DNA of 64,000 nt from Gemmobacter lutimaris (GCF_003570715.1 NZ_QXXQ01000003.1:186001-250000), one strand, 5' to 3'. Shown: positions 52,761-63,465, counted from the first letter of the stretch. Made by a program: numbers and translations. The notes: generated by a model from the letters alone, not told the origin.

Positions 52761-53951
52761 CTACTCCACGGCACGGCCGAAAACGGCAATGGCAAGGCCA
52801 AGTGCCGCCAGCGCGGCAGCGCCTATGGCGGCGGGCCGACGGGGCGGCCAAAGGCTGATTGCGGCAATGGCTGCCTCGATGGCGTAGTAAAGCGCGAAGG
52901 CGCGTGAGGCCCATGCGATGATCTGGAACACATCCGCTGCCCATGTCAGCGCGATCCCGGTCAGCACCAGCACCGCATAGGCGGCGCGGGTCGGGATGCG
53001 GCGTCCCGATTGCTCTACCACCAGACCGCCCGCACCGGCGGTATCGGCCACTGCCGCACTGAACTGGGCCGCCAGTGCTGCCGCGACCAGCAGGGCAGGC
53101 AGGACGGGCGAAACCTGCGCCATCAGGTCGATGATCGCAGTTTCTGTAAGATCCCCTTCGGGCGGCGCCAGCGAGAAGACCAGCAGCAGGACATAGACCA
53201 TGTAGATTGCCGTTGCCGCCAGTTGCGCGAGTTTCATCGAGCGGATGCGGGTGCCGGCGTCATACTCGCGGCCCAGATAGCGCGAGGTCTCGAACCCCTG
53301 CACCGTGACGATCAGCCCGAAGCCAAGCGTCAGCGCCTGCCAGCCCGACAGGCTTGGCAGTGTCAGGATCAGGTCGCCCGCCTGCGCCTTGCTGCCGAAG
53401 AACAGTGCCAATCCGACCAGCAGGCCAAGGATAATGGCAAGCTTCAGGCTGACCGAATATTGCTCCACCCGTTCCAGTGCGGTGAAGCCACGGGTCCAGC
53501 CGATGACAAGGATCAGCGCGAAGACAGCGGTGGTCACGCTGCGGGCGAAGACCGGATCGGTCCACGGCGTCAGCCCGAGTGCGAAGGCGCCGAAGAGGTT
53601 GAGATAGTAGGCGACCGAGACGATGTAGGAAAACGCCAGCGCCCAGCCGCCCGCGCGTTCCAGCATCGCGGCGGGGCCGTTGAAGGGGCCAGACCTGTCC
53701 AGCCGGGCGATATTGCTGCGGATCGTGGCGCCGAAGCCCCAGGCCCCGGCGCAGAGCGCCAGCATGACCAGCGGCGCCCACATGCCGTAGCTGGCATTCA
53801 GGATCGGGCCAAGCACCAGAAAACCTGAACCGATGATCGAGGCCAGCGGCGTGACCGTTGCCCGCCACAGGGGCGCACGGCGCAGGGCAGGGGACAGCAG
53901 CAACCCCAGACCAGCCACCGCAGCGGCAAGGATCAGCAGGTCGTCACGCAT
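52761..53951 (-). CDS. Amino-acid-type multi-pass permease (APC-like)
   Basis: This 396-aa inner-membrane transporter has about eleven hydrophobic segments. The N-terminal part has LASIIGSGFLVLGPILNASYG and NGPAAMLERAGGWALAFSYIVSVAYYLNLFGA, and the middle has TVQGFETSRYLGREYD, which resemble APC-superfamily carriers. Substrate unknown. It sits between a small hypothetical gene and a small membrane-protein gene in the leftward gene row after sdhB. Confidence 0.75.
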   Translation of the reverse strand: MRDDLLILAAAVAGLGLLLSPALRRAPLWRATVTPLASIIGSGFLVLGPILNASYGMWAPLVMLALCAGAWGFGATIRSNIARLDRSGPFNGPAAMLERAGGWALAFSYIVSVAYYLNLFGAFALGLTPWTDPVFARSVTTAVFALILVIGWTRGFTALERVEQYSVSLKLAIILGLLVGLALFFGSKAQAGDLILTLPSLSGWQALTLGFGLIVTVQGFETSRYLGREYDAGTRIRSMKLAQLAATAIYMVYVLLLVFSLAPPEGDLTETAIIDLMAQVSPVLPALLVAAALAAQFSAAVADTAGAGGLVVEQSGRRIPTRAAYAVLVLTGIALTWAADVFQIIAWASRAFALYYAIEAAIAAISLWPPRRPAAIGAAALAALGLAIAVFGRAVE

Positions 53952-53952
53952 G

Positions 53953-54267
53953 TCATCTGTTCGGGGGGCCTTCCGGCTGCGGCGGATACATCAGCGCGAA
54001 CAGCGCCGCAGCGCGTTCCTCGCGCGGGAGGGTGCCTGAGGTCCAGCCGTCACCGAAAGCGGCCTTGACGGCCGGATTGGCGTAATGCGTCTCGAAACAG
54101 TGACCAAGGCGTCGCAACGCATCGGCCACCTGCCAGACGAATTGCGATTCTCCCATCGCAATCCGGTTCTTGGCATGCAGGGCGTCTGCCAGACCCGCGC
54201 AAAGATCGCCGAATTCCTCCGGCGATGCAAAGCGTGGCAGGGGCTGGTGGTCGCCCGGCGCCGTCAT
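53953..54267 (-). CDS. Conserved hypothetical protein after sdhB
   Basis: This 104-aa soluble protein without signal peptide starts with a 4-base overlap on the sdhB stop. It contains [29 protein letters not shown] and [23 protein letters not shown] do not recognise it. The coupling suggests co-expression with succinate dehydrogenase. The next gene starts one base after its stop codon. Confidence 0.7.
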   Translation of the reverse strand: MTAPGDHQPLPRFASPEEFGDLCAGLADALHAKNRIAMGESQFVWQVADALRRLGHCFETHYANPAVKAAFGDGWTSGTLPREERAAALFALMYPPQPEGPPNR

Positions 54268-55040
54268 ACGGCGCGTTCCACCATCATCTTCTTGATCTCG
54301 GCAATCGCCTTCGCCGGATTCAGCCCCTTGGGGCAGGTCTTGGCGCAGTTCATGATGGTGTGGCAGCGATACAGCTTGAAGGGGTCTTCAAGATTGTCCA
54401 GCCGCTCGCCGGTGTTTTCATCGCGCGAGTCGATGATCCAGCGGTAGGCGTGCAGCAGCGCGGCCGGGCCGAGGTATTTGTCGCCGTTCCACCAGTAGCT
54501 CGGGCAGGAGGTGGAGCAGGAGGCGCACATCACGCATTCATAAAGACCGTCGAGCTTCTTGCGATCCTCGATCGACTGCCGCCATTCCTTTTGCGGCGTG
54601 TTGGTCTTGGTTTCCAGCCATGGCATGATCGAGGCATGCTGGGCGTAGAAATGCGTCAGGTCCGGGATCAGGTCTTTCACCACCGGCATATGCGGCAGCG
54701 GGTAGATCTTCACGTCGCCCTTGATCTCGTCGAGACCATAGATACAGGCCAGCGTGTTGATCCCGTCGATGTTCATCGCGCAGGAACCGCAGATCCCTTC
54801 GCGGCAGGAGCGGCGGAAGGTCAGGGTCGGATCGACCTCGTTCTTGATCTTGATCAGCGCGTCCAGAACCATCGGGCCGCACTTGTCCATATCAAGGAAA
54901 TAGGTATCGACGCGCGGGTTTTCCCCGTCATCGGGGTTCCAGCGGTAGATCTGGAACTTGCGGATGTTCTTGCCTTCCGGCTTCGGCCAGGTCTTGCCGG
55001 TGCGGACCTTGGAGTTCTTTGGCAGGGTGAACTGAACCAT
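54264..55040 (-). CDS. sdhB: Succinate dehydrogenase iron-sulfur subunit SdhB
   Basis: SdhB (258 aa) carries the three Fe-S clusters: [13 protein letters not shown] for 2Fe-2[17 protein letters not shown] for 4Fe-4S and [17 protein letters not shown] for 3Fe-4S. It passes electrons from SdhA to the membrane anchor. It is separated from sdhA by two small lipoprotein genes, which is unlike the compact E. coli operon. Its start is 3 bases after the stop of the second small gene. Confidence 0.96.
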   Translation of the reverse strand: MVQFTLPKNSKVRTGKTWPKPEGKNIRKFQIYRWNPDDGENPRVDTYFLDMDKCGPMVLDALIKIKNEVDPTLTFRRSCREGICGSCAMNIDGINTLACIYGLDEIKGDVKIYPLPHMPVVKDLIPDLTHFYAQHASIMPWLETKTNTPQKEWRQSIEDRKKLDGLYECVMCASCSTSCPSYWWNGDKYLGPAALLHAYRWIIDSRDENTGERLDNLEDPFKLYRCHTIMNCAKTCPKGLNPAKAIAEIKKMMVERAV

Positions 55041-55043
55041 TGG

Positions 55044-55340
55044 CTAGTTTCTCCAATCGGGACGGGAGTAGAGCGGTTGCGACGGCAACTGCCCGGATTG
55101 TCTGTAGACGCAGCTTTCATAAAGCTGCGCGGGGTCACGCCCGGCCAGATAGTCGGACGAGACCTCAAGCTCCATGCGTGCCACGGGGCCATCGCTGGTG
55201 GCGCCCATGGCAATTTCGCCGCGCGGTTTGGCGGCAAGCTGCGCCTGCCGGAAGCAGGACTGCTCTGCCGCTTCGCGCGAAACCGGGCCGCAGGCGGCCA
55301 GAAACGCGAGAAGGATCAGCGCGGTCCGCATCGCCATCAT
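55044..55340 (-). CDS. Small lipoprotein-like protein within the sdh operon (2)
   Basis: This ~98-aa protein starts with ALILLAFLAACGPVSRE, a lipobox with Cys, so it is a probable lipoprotein. Its soluble part has SCFRQAQLAAKPRGEIAMGATSDG and YESCVYRQSGQ. Not recognised. Three ATG codons (55340, 55337, 55331) compete; the first overlaps the upstream stop. It directly precedes sdhB. Confidence 0.7.
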   Translation of the reverse strand: MMAMRTALILLAFLAACGPVSREAAEQSCFRQAQLAAKPRGEIAMGATSDGPVARMELEVSSDYLAGRDPAQLYESCVYRQSGQLPSQPLYSRPDWRN

Positions 55341-55651
55341 CCCGCAACCGGGCCGATGCCGCGCATGCGCAGGCATTCGGCAGTGGCCGGGCGGCGCAGG
55401 ATCGTCGCCACGTTCTGCACGGTCAGCGTGCCGGCGCGGGTGCCGACATCGCGCGCCAGTGCCCGGATTTCGCCGGGGCTGGCATTGGCCATCACGCAAT
55501 CTGCGGCGGCTTCGGCCTGCGGGGCGGCCATGTAGTTCTGCATCACCGGCACCACGACCGACCGCGCCGCACGGGCGGAGACGTTATCGGCCATGGCCTG
55601 CGGCGAGCAGGCGGCGGCAAGCAGAAGGCAGGCGAGGGCAAGGCGGGGCAT
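55337..55651 (-). CDS. Small lipoprotein-like protein within the sdh operon (1)
   Basis: This 104-aa protein has a lipoprotein-type signal (ALACLLLAAACSPQA) and a soluble part with NYMAAPQAEAAADCVMANASPGEIRALARDVG. The start at 55651 has a GGAGAAACACC spacing typical of an RBS; upstream residues up to 55786 are out of context. It lies 134 bases after the sdhA stop and overlaps the next small gene. Not recognised. Confidence 0.72.
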   Translation of the reverse strand: MPRLALACLLLAAACSPQAMADNVSARAARSVVVPVMQNYMAAPQAEAAADCVMANASPGEIRALARDVGTRAGTLTVQNVATILRRPATAECLRMRGIGPVAG

Positions 55652-55785
55652 GGTGTTTCTCCGTTCCGTCGGTGCGCCGAGCCTAAGCCCGCCGCCTGCC
55701 GGTTGGGAGACACATGCCCGCGAGGCGCGCGGGAATCCGCCGCTCTGCCCGTCCGGGCAGGGAGGGAGGTCGCGCGCCCGTGCCA

Positions 55786-57588
55786 TCAGAACTTGCGCTC
55801 CGCCGGGGCGATCTTCTTCAGGCTGATGCCGCCTTCCGCCTCGGTCGTCAGCGGATCGACATGCACCGCGCGGTAGCTGAGCGTCACCTGATTGCCATCG
55901 ACATGGGCCAGCGTGTGCTTGCGCCAGTTCGCGTCGTCGCGGTTCGGATAGTCCTCATGGGCATGCGCCCCGCGGCTTTCCTTGCGGGCATTCGCGCCGT
56001 AGATCGTGGCCAGCGCGTTGGGCATCAGGTTGGTCAGTTCCAGCGTTTCCATCAGGTCGCTGTTCCAAACAAGGCTGCGGTCGGTGACCTTCAGATCGCC
56101 CAGCTTGGCAGCGATCGCGGTCATCTTGGCCTCGCCCTCGGCCAGCGTCTTTTCGGTGCGGAACACCGCAGCGTCGGCCTGCATGGTCTTTTGCATCTCA
56201 AGCCGCAGCTCGGCCGTCGGCGTGCCGCCATTGGCGTTGCGCAGGCTGTCAAAGCGGGTCAGGGCCTTGTCCACCTCGGCCTTGTTCACCGGGGCGATGC
56301 GTTCTTTCGGATCGACGATCTGACCGGCGCGGATCGCGGCGGCGCGGCCGAAGACCACGAGGTCGATCAGCGAGTTCGAGCCCAGACGGTTCGCGCCATG
56401 CACCGAAGCACAGCCCGCCTCGCCCACCGCCATCAGGCCGGGGAAGATGGCGTCCGGGTTCTCGGCGGTCGGGTTCAGCACCTCGCCCCAGTAGTTCGTC
56501 GGGATACCGCCCATGTTGTAGTGAACGGTCGGCAGAACCGGGATCGGCTCCTTGTTGACGTTCACACCGGCAAAGATCTTGGCCGATTCCGAGATGCCAG
56601 GCAGACGTTCCGCCAGGGTGGCGGGCGGCAGGTGGTTCAGGTGCAGGTGGATATGGTCGCCTTCGGCGCCCACGCCGCGCCCTTCGCGGATTTCCAGCGT
56701 CATGCAGCGCGAGACGTAATCGCGCGGCGCCAGATCCTTGTAGTGCGGGGCATAACGCTCCATGAAGCGTTCGCCCTTGGAGTTGGTGAGATAACCACCC
56801 TCGCCGCGCGCGCCTTCGGTGATGAGGCAGCCCGAGCCGTAAATCCCGGTCGGGTGGAACTGCACGAATTCCATGTCTTGCAGCGGCAGACCGGCGCGGG
56901 CCACCATGCCGCCGCCGTCGCCGGTGCAGGTATGGGCCGAGGTCGCGCTGAAATAGGCGCGGCCGTAACCGCCGGTCGCCAGCACGGTCATCTTGGCGTT
57001 GAAGACGTGGATCGTGCCGTCATCCAGCTTCCAGCACACCACGCCGGTGCAACGGCCGTCAGTGATGATCAGGTCCAGTGCGAAATATTCGATGTAGAAT
57101 TCCGCGTTGTTCTTCAGCGACTGGCCATAGAGCGTATGCAGGATGGCGTGGCCGGTGCGGTCGGCTGCGGCGCAGGTGCGCTGCACCGGCGGGCCTTCGC
57201 CGAATTCGGTCGTATGGCCGCCGAAGGGGCGCTGGTAGATCTTGCCTTCTTCGGTGCGGCTGAACGGAACGCCGTAATGTTCCAGTTCATAGACCGCAGC
57301 CGGAGCTTCGCGGGCGAGGTATTCCATCGCGTCGGTATCGCCCAGCCAGTCCGACCCCTTGACGGTGTCATACATGTGCCACTGCCAGTTGTCGGGGCCC
57401 ATGTTGGACAGCGAGGCGGCGATGCCGCCCTGCGCCGCGACGGTGTGGCTGCGGGTCGGGAACACCTTGGTCACGCAGGCGGTGCGCAGGCCTTGTTCGG
57501 CCATCCCCAGCGTGGCGCGCAGACCGGCGCCACCGGCACCGACCACCACGACGTCATAGTCGTGAACTTCGTAAGGATAAGCAGTCAT
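55786..57588 (-). CDS. sdhA: Succinate dehydrogenase flavoprotein subunit SdhA
   Basis: SdhA (600 aa) oxidises succinate to fumarate with covalently bound FAD. The FAD site is [20 protein letters not shown], and the FAD-attached His is in [37 protein letters not shown] and [19 protein letters not shown] are catalytic-core segments. The length and the C-terminal acidic and [13 protein letters not shown] region are normal. It lies 10 bases after sdhD. Confidence 0.97.
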   Translation of the reverse strand: MTAYPYEVHDYDVVVVGAGGAGLRATLGMAEQGLRTACVTKVFPTRSHTVAAQGGIAASLSNMGPDNWQWHMYDTVKGSDWLGDTDAMEYLAREAPAAVYELEHYGVPFSRTEEGKIYQRPFGGHTTEFGEGPPVQRTCAAADRTGHAILHTLYGQSLKNNAEFYIEYFALDLIITDGRCTGVVCWKLDDGTIHVFNAKMTVLATGGYGRAYFSATSAHTCTGDGGGMVARAGLPLQDMEFVQFHPTGIYGSGCLITEGARGEGGYLTNSKGERFMERYAPHYKDLAPRDYVSRCMTLEIREGRGVGAEGDHIHLHLNHLPPATLAERLPGISESAKIFAGVNVNKEPIPVLPTVHYNMGGIPTNYWGEVLNPTAENPDAIFPGLMAVGEAGCASVHGANRLGSNSLIDLVVFGRAAAIRAGQIVDPKERIAPVNKAEVDKALTRFDSLRNANGGTPTAELRLEMQKTMQADAAVFRTEKTLAEGEAKMTAIAAKLGDLKVTDRSLVWNSDLMETLELTNLMPNALATIYGANARKESRGAHAHEDYPNRDDANWRKHTLAHVDGNQVTLSYRAVHVDPLTTEAEGGISLKKIAPAERKF

Positions 57589-57598
57589 CTTCAGCCTC

Positions 57599-57970
57599 TC
57601 AGAGCGCGATCTTGGCGAGGGCGTAGAAGCCCACCGCGATCACCGCGTAGGAAATCGAAATCGCCAGCATGATCAGGCCCTTCTTCATGCTGCCGCGCGC
57701 ATAGTCCTCGATCATCATCTGCGCGCCCTTGGCGAAGTGGCGCATGCCGACGAACAGAACGAGGCCTGTCAGGATGGCCGGGAAGGGATGCGAGAAGGTT
57801 TCCAGCACCTCTTCATAGGGTTTGCCCAGCGTCGAGCCGAAAATATACATCCAGACCGGGATCATGAAGGCCAGACCCACGGCCGAGACCTGCATATACC
57901 AGTGGTGTTCGGTGCCGGTATGGGCGGCGCCCTTGCCTTCGGCGCGCTTGCGGGCGGTCAGGTAACGCAT
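57599..57970 (-). CDS. sdhD: Succinate dehydrogenase membrane anchor subunit SdhD
   Basis: SdhD (123 aa) has three hydrophobic segments; [19 protein letters not shown] opens the first, and [28 protein letters not shown] holds the likely haem-ligand His and the quinone-site region. It starts 10 bases after sdhC. It anchors SdhAB to the membrane with SdhC. Confidence 0.92.
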   Translation of the reverse strand: MRYLTARKRAEGKGAAHTGTEHHWYMQVSAVGLAFMIPVWMYIFGSTLGKPYEEVLETFSHPFPAILTGLVLFVGMRHFAKGAQMMIEDYARGSMKKGLIMLAISISYAVIAVGFYALAKIAL

Positions 57971-57980
57971 GGCTGCCTCC

Positions 57981-58364
57981 TCAGACCAGAATGACGGTAA
58001 TGACGGTCAGGACGACCGAGCCGATGACGCAGGCCCAGCCCAGCTTTTCGGCGGTCGGGATGTCGAGCCCCTTGCCCGCATCGTAGTAAAGGTGCCGCAG
58101 TCCGGCGAGGTAGTGATACCAAAGCGCCCAGGCAGACAGGAAGAACACCAGATCGCCGAACCACGAGGTCGCCACCGCATTGGCATAGGCGAAATATTCG
58201 GGGCTGACGGCGGCGGCGAGCAGCCACCAGACCGCCAGCAGCGTGCCGACGATCAGCCCGTTGCCGGTGATCCGCGTCAGGATTGAGGTGATCGAGGTCA
58301 GTTGCGGACGGTAGATTTGCAGATGGGGGGAAAGGGGGCGCTCGACCCGCTTTGCTTCGGCCAT
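57981..58364 (-). CDS. sdhC: Succinate dehydrogenase cytochrome b556 subunit SdhC
   Basis: SdhC (127 aa) has the family motif RPLSPHLQIYRPQLTSITSILTRITG at the N-terminus and the haem-ligand segment WYHYLAGLRHLYYDAGKGL, with three membrane helices. It is the first gene of the sdh operon. A 284-base region with a repeated GTGATCAC palindrome precedes it. Confidence 0.94.
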   Translation of the reverse strand: MAEAKRVERPLSPHLQIYRPQLTSITSILTRITGNGLIVGTLLAVWWLLAAAVSPEYFAYANAVATSWFGDLVFFLSAWALWYHYLAGLRHLYYDAGKGLDIPTAEKLGWACVIGSVVLTVITVILV

Positions 58365-58513
58365 GGTATTGTCCCTCTGTCGCTTGGCGCGGCCCGAGCG
58401 TCGCGCACTGGCAGGATTTCCTGTTGTTCAATAGCGCGTTTTTCGCGCAAGTCACGCGGGCAATCGGCTGTTTAGGGGGCCGTTTCCGCTATCAACCCCG
58501 AATATTTGCGCTT

Positions 58514-58544
58514 TGTGATCACGTTTTTTTCAGCTGTGATCACG
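58514..58544. promoter_or_regulatory. Tandem GTGATCAC palindromes upstream of sdhC
   Basis: TGTGATCACG occurs at 58514-58523 and again at 58535-58544, 21 bases (two helical turns) apart, with a T-rich spacer. Each contains the perfect palindrome GTGATCAC. They lie about 150-180 bases upstream of the sdhC start, in a 284-base gap, and look like a double operator for an unknown regulator. Confidence 0.6.
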
Positions 58545-58648
58545 CAATCGCACAGGCAAGGGCGACTCGGCGGTGCCTCTGATCCCGACGCGGGAGGGGG
58601 CGCTTCCCCAACGTCCGCCGGGATATTTCGCCAAGATAAAGCCGCAGC

Positions 58649-59680
58649 TTACTTCGGCATCACCGCCCAGTAATCGAGGTCCAGCAGAACTTCGGGCGCG
58701 TATTTGCCGTCCTCGCCCTTCAGCGCGAAGGGCGCCGCGCCCTGTTTCACCGCAACCAACCGCAGCCGGATCGCGCCGACGCCCGGCGCATCGGTATCGG
58801 CCTTGTCCAGCACCTCGGACCAGGCCTTGACCGTATCGCCCGAGAAGCAGGGGTTGGCATGCGCACCGCCGTTCAGCGCGACGATCATCTGGGCATTGGC
58901 GAGGCCGTTGAAGGACAGCGCCCGTGCCATGCTGATGATATGGCCGCCGTAGATCAGGCGTTTGCCATCGTCGCGGAAGGTGGCGTCGAAATGCACCTTG
59001 GCGGTGTTCTGCCACAGGCGGGTGGCAATCATGTGTTCGGCTTCCTCGATCGTCACCCCATCCACATGGTCGATCTGTTCACCGACCTGATAGTCGCCCC
59101 AGCGATGCGGTTCGCCCGCCAGCGCGAAATCATAGCGGGTGAAATCAAGGCCTGCCGGGATCACCAGATCGGCGGGGGCGAGGGCTTTCTTCAGCTCGGG
59201 CACCACGGCTTCGGGCGCGGGCGCGTCGAGCCGGTTCTTCCGCACCATGACCCAGCGCACATATTCCAGCACACAATCGCCGTTCTGGTTCAGCCCGCGG
59301 GTGCGGACATAGACCACACCCGACTTGCCGTTGGAGTTTTCTTTCAGCCCGATGACCGTGGATTCCGACCGCAGCGTATCGCCGGGGTAAACCGGGGCGA
59401 GCCAGCGGCCTTCGGCATAGCCGAGGTTTGCCACCGCGTTCAGGCTGATGTCGGGGACGGTTTTGCCGAAGACCACATGGAAGGCGACCAGATCGTCGAT
59501 CGGGCTGGCGCTCAGGCCACTGGCGCGGGCGAATTCATCGGAGGAATACAGCGCATGCCGGGCGGGGTAGAGCGCATGATACAGCGCGCGCTCCCCACCC
59601 GAAACCGTGCGGGGCACGGCATGGGTGATGGTTTCGCCGATGCGGTAATCCTCGAAGAACCGGCCGGGATTGGTTTTCAT
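58649..59680 (-). CDS. mch: Mesaconyl-CoA hydratase (MaoC-type)
   Basis: This protein of 343 aa has two hot-dog (MaoC-like) halves. The N-terminal half has RFFEDYRIGETITHAVPRTVSGGE and YPGDTLRSESTVIGLK; the C-terminal half has RWGDYQVGEQIDHVDGVTIEEAEHMIATRL and IYGGHIISMARALSFNGL. Size and layout match the mesaconyl-CoA hydratase of the ethylmalonyl-CoA pathway, which hydrates mesaconyl-C1-CoA to beta-methylmalyl-CoA. I recall the R. sphaeroides gene lying close to sdh and mcl2, as here. Confidence 0.9.
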   Translation of the reverse strand: MKTNPGRFFEDYRIGETITHAVPRTVSGGERALYHALYPARHALYSSDEFARASGLSASPIDDLVAFHVVFGKTVPDISLNAVANLGYAEGRWLAPVYPGDTLRSESTVIGLKENSNGKSGVVYVRTRGLNQNGDCVLEYVRWVMVRKNRLDAPAPEAVVPELKKALAPADLVIPAGLDFTRYDFALAGEPHRWGDYQVGEQIDHVDGVTIEEAEHMIATRLWQNTAKVHFDATFRDDGKRLIYGGHIISMARALSFNGLANAQMIVALNGGAHANPCFSGDTVKAWSEVLDKADTDAPGVGAIRLRLVAVKQGAAPFALKGEDGKYAPEVLLDLDYWAVMPK

Positions 59681-59717
59681 GCGCTGCTCTCCTGCTGCGG
59701 CGGGGTGTCCCGCCGGG

Positions 59718-59921
59718 TCAATGCTCGCCGAGCTTGGTTTCGGGCGTGTAGATGCCGGGGGCCTCTTTCACCACGGCCTGACCGCAGCGCATCACGCCGC
59801 GTGCAGCGTCGAAGGCATAGGTGGGGGCGCCGTGCAGTTCCCACCCCTTGTTCAGGGCGGCGGTCACCTTGTGGCAGAAGGCCGATGTGTCGTCATCGCT
59901 GAGAAAGCGGTAAAGTTTCAT
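59718..59921 (-). CDS. DUF1737 family protein
   Basis: This 67-aa soluble protein, KLYRFLSDDDTSAFCHKVTAALNKGWELHG then APTYAFD and MRCGQAVVKE, fits the DUF1737 family, whose core has the GW-L-G pattern. Function unknown. It starts 4 bases after the NnrU stop and ends 37 bases before mch. Confidence 0.8.
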   Translation of the reverse strand: MKLYRFLSDDDTSAFCHKVTAALNKGWELHGAPTYAFDAARGVMRCGQAVVKEAPGIYTPETKLGEH

Positions 59922-59925
59922 GGGG

Positions 59926-60468
59926 TCACCCGAAAGCTGGATAGCCGAGCGCATAGTGCAGGCCCGCGATGGCACCATAGACGATCAGCGTGCCGACGAC
60001 AGCCATGGCCTCGAACTTCGCGGGTTTGGCGGCGGGTGGAACCCATGGGCCGGCGCGGTTGATCACCACTATCTCCGCCAGCGCCCAGAGGCCGAGGCCA
60101 CCGAACAGAAGGAAGGAAGGGGTGTCGCCGTTGACCAGCAAATGCGCGGCGGACCACAGCAGCACGCCGGTCAGCATCGGGTGCCGGAGGCGGCGGGCGA
60201 TGGCCGTTTTCATGCCTGCGGCGGCGAACAGATAGACCGAAATCAGCATCAGCAGGTTGTTGATGCCGACCAGCGCCGGGCTGCGACTCCAGTAGAAGGC
60301 GCCTTCGGTGCTGCGATAGCCGATCACCATCAGCACCACACCCGCCAGCAGAGCCAGCGTGACTAGGCCGCGCCCGCGGTCCCCCAGCGCCGCACGGGCA
60401 TCAGGGGCAAGGCGTTTGAACAGATGGCCGGCGATCCAGAGGATCAGGCCAAGGGCGAGCAGGGTCAT
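59926..60468 (-). CDS. NnrU family membrane protein
   Basis: This 180-aa inner-membrane protein with about five segments has ALGLILWIAGHLFKRLAPDARAALGD at the start and RRLRHPMLTGVLLWSAAHLLVNGD in the centre, the NnrU hallmarks. In denitrifiers NnrU affects nitric oxide metabolism, but it also occurs without it. It is in the leftward row mcl2, nnrU, DUF1737, mch. Confidence 0.9.
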   Translation of the reverse strand: MTLLALGLILWIAGHLFKRLAPDARAALGDRGRGLVTLALLAGVVLMVIGYRSTEGAFYWSRSPALVGINNLLMLISVYLFAAAGMKTAIARRLRHPMLTGVLLWSAAHLLVNGDTPSFLLFGGLGLWALAEIVVINRAGPWVPPAAKPAKFEAMAVVGTLIVYGAIAGLHYALGYPAFG

Positions 60469-60507
60469 GGGGGACTCCGTTGAATGTGAACCGGGTTCAC
60501 ACTCGCA

Positions 60508-61371
60508 TCACTCTGCCATGGCCGCAATCGCATCGGCCTTGGCGAGGGTGGCCCGCGCCGTCACGATATGGAGATTTTCCACGATCTTGCCATCGACCAC
60601 GGCGACGCCACCACCCTGGGCCATCACCTCGTCAAAGGCGGCGATCTGGCGGCGGGCGAGGGTCAGTTCGGCCTCGGACGGCGCAAAGGCGGCGTTGGCG
60701 ATCTCAAGCTGCGCCGGATGGATCAGCGTTTTGCCGTCAAAGCCCAGATCGCGACCCTGTTCGCATTCAAAGCGCAGCCCGTCGTCGTCCTTGAAGGCGT
60801 TGTAAACGCCGTCGATCAGCGTCACGCCATGGGCGCGGCCCGCCAGCAGGCAAAGGCCCAGCCCGGTCTGCATCGGCAGGCGGTCGGGGCGGAAGCGGCT
60901 GTTCAGCTCTTTGGCAAGGTCATTGGTGCCCATCACCATGCCCTTGAGGCGCGGATGGGCGGCAATCTCGGCGGCGTTCAGCATCCCGGCGCAGGTTTCC
61001 ATCATCGCCCAGAGATCGGCGCCCGGCACGGCATCGGCCACGGCATCCAGATCGGCGGCGCGGTTCACCTTGGGCACCAGAATGGCGTCGATCTTTGCCC
61101 CGCGTGCGATGGCCTCATCCATCGCATCGGCATCAGCGCGGCCCCATTCGGTATCAAAGCCGTTGATCCGCACGATCCGCATACGGCGGCCAAAATCCCA
61201 ATCGGTCAGCACCTGCGCCAGCAGTTTGCGGGCGGCGGGCTTTTCCTCGGGCGCGACGGCATCTTCCAGGTCGAAGATGATCGCATCGGTGGCAAGGCCG
61301 CGCGCCTTTTCCAGTGCGCGCTCTTTCGAGCCGGGGATGTAAAGGACAGAGCGGCAGGGGCGGGCGGTCAT
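60508..61371 (-). CDS. mcl2: (3S)-malyl-CoA thioesterase / malyl-CoA lyase family
   Basis: This 287-aa HpcH/HpaI-superfamily (CitE-like) enzyme has RSVLYIPGSKERALEKARGLATDAIIFDLEDAVAPEEK, RIVRINGFDTEW, AMMETCAGMLNA and GMVMGTNDLAKE. Its length and neighbours fit Mcl2, the malyl-CoA thioesterase of R. sphaeroides (about 286 aa), rather than Mcl1 lyase (about 318 aa); lyase activity cannot be excluded. It lets acetate assimilation end in malate. ATG at 61371 follows a GGGAGA RBS. Confidence 0.86.
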   Translation of the reverse strand: MTARPCRSVLYIPGSKERALEKARGLATDAIIFDLEDAVAPEEKPAARKLLAQVLTDWDFGRRMRIVRINGFDTEWGRADADAMDEAIARGAKIDAILVPKVNRAADLDAVADAVPGADLWAMMETCAGMLNAAEIAAHPRLKGMVMGTNDLAKELNSRFRPDRLPMQTGLGLCLLAGRAHGVTLIDGVYNAFKDDDGLRFECEQGRDLGFDGKTLIHPAQLEIANAAFAPSEAELTLARRQIAAFDEVMAQGGGVAVVDGKIVENLHIVTARATLAKADAIAAMAE

Positions 61372-61483
61372 GGGCGAGTCTCCCGTGAAAGATTCTTTCG
61401 CCAAAGACCACATCTGCGGCACATTCGGCAAGACCCGATTTGCCGCATTGCAGAAAATCTTGCTGCAAAGCCGCGCCATGCGC

Positions 61484-62230
61484 TCAGTTCAGCGGGAAAG
61501 CGCCCCAGACCAGCTTCAGCGACAGTGCCAGCAAGGCCCAGGTTACCAGCCTGAAGAACAGCGCCTCCGGCAGCCTCCGGACCAGCCAGACCCCGCCAAA
61601 CACCGCCACCGAAGCCGGAATCGCCATCAGCAGCGTGACCCTGAGGTTGCCAAGGTTGATTTGCCCCAAAGCCCAATAGGGGATCAGCTTGATGGCATTC
61701 ACATAGGCGAAAAGGATGGTCGATGTGCCCGCGAACACGGCTTTCGACAGGCCCAGCGGCATGACATAGACCTGATAGGGCGGGGCGCCCGCATGGCTGA
61801 CGAAGCTGGTGAAACCTGTAGCGGCGCCCCAGAACAGGCCGGGGGCCACTTTCGCGGGCTGTGGATTGGTCGCGCGCGGGCGGCGCAGCAGCAGGTTGGC
61901 GGCAAAGACCGCGCCGACCAGACCAACGATGCCGCCGACAATCCGTTCCGGCACCAGATGCGCCGTGGCCCACCCCAACGCCACGCCCAGCGTTGTTGCG
62001 GGCACCATGATCGCCAGCACCCGTTTGTCGAAAGCATGACGATATGCGTAGAGCCCGAACATGTCAGAGACGACATAAATCGGCAGCAGGAGCCCCGCCG
62101 CCATGACCGGCGACATCACCAGACTCATCAGTGGCACGGACAGCATGGCGACCACCGGCACACCACCCTTGCCCATGCCGACCAGCATCGCGGCCGGAAT
62201 GGCCGCCGCCCAAAACGCCAGATCTTCCAC
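61484..62230 (-). CDS. TauE/SafE-family sulfite exporter-like permease
   Basis: This ~248-aa membrane protein has eight or so hydrophobic segments: LAFWAAAIPAAMLVGMGKGGVPVVAM, LLLPIYVVSDMFGLYAYR and FWGAATGFTSFVSHAGAPPYQVYVMP, the TauE repeats. The GTG at 62230 has a GGCAGGG RBS and begins the first helix; an ATG at 62284 with a polar leader is possible. Substrate unknown (organosulfonate or sulfite in characterised relatives). Confidence 0.85.
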   Translation of the reverse strand: MEDLAFWAAAIPAAMLVGMGKGGVPVVAMLSVPLMSLVMSPVMAAGLLLPIYVVSDMFGLYAYRHAFDKRVLAIMVPATTLGVALGWATAHLVPERIVGGIVGLVGAVFAANLLLRRPRATNPQPAKVAPGLFWGAATGFTSFVSHAGAPPYQVYVMPLGLSKAVFAGTSTILFAYVNAIKLIPYWALGQINLGNLRVTLLMAIPASVAVFGGVWLVRRLPEALFFRLVTWALLALSLKLVWGAFPLN

Positions 62231-62391
62231 TTGCCCTGCCTCCGCCGCCCGGTAGGCGACCCTGTTCCGGCCGACTCGGGCCAATTGTCGCGCAACTTTC
62301 GGCAGCCTTTAGCGCAAACAACTTGCGCAGGGCAACTTGGCCTGTCATGCCGCATCGCGGCAGTCTTGCGTGAATCCCGCGAGACGCCTAA

Positions 62392-63393
<1,002 letters not shown>

Positions 63394-63414
63394 TCTGCCA
63401 ATCCTGACGAACGG

Positions 63415-63444
63415 AAAAAGCCCGGCTGCGCGCCGGGCTTTTTT
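63415..63444. terminator. Strong bidirectional terminator after mdh
   Basis: AAAAAGCCCGGC - TGCGC - GCCGGGCTTTTTT forms a 7-bp GC stem extended by 5 A-T pairs with a T-run on either side. It lies 22 bases after the mdh stop and before the stop of the convergent PAP2 gene, so it can serve both. Confidence 0.93.
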
Positions 63445-63465
63445 ATCAGGCGGCTGTTTGGCGGT

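Noticed and set aside
55714-57672. 652-codon plus-strand open frame opposite sdhA
   Set aside because: Mirror of the sdhA gene, whose motifs are complete on the minus strand.
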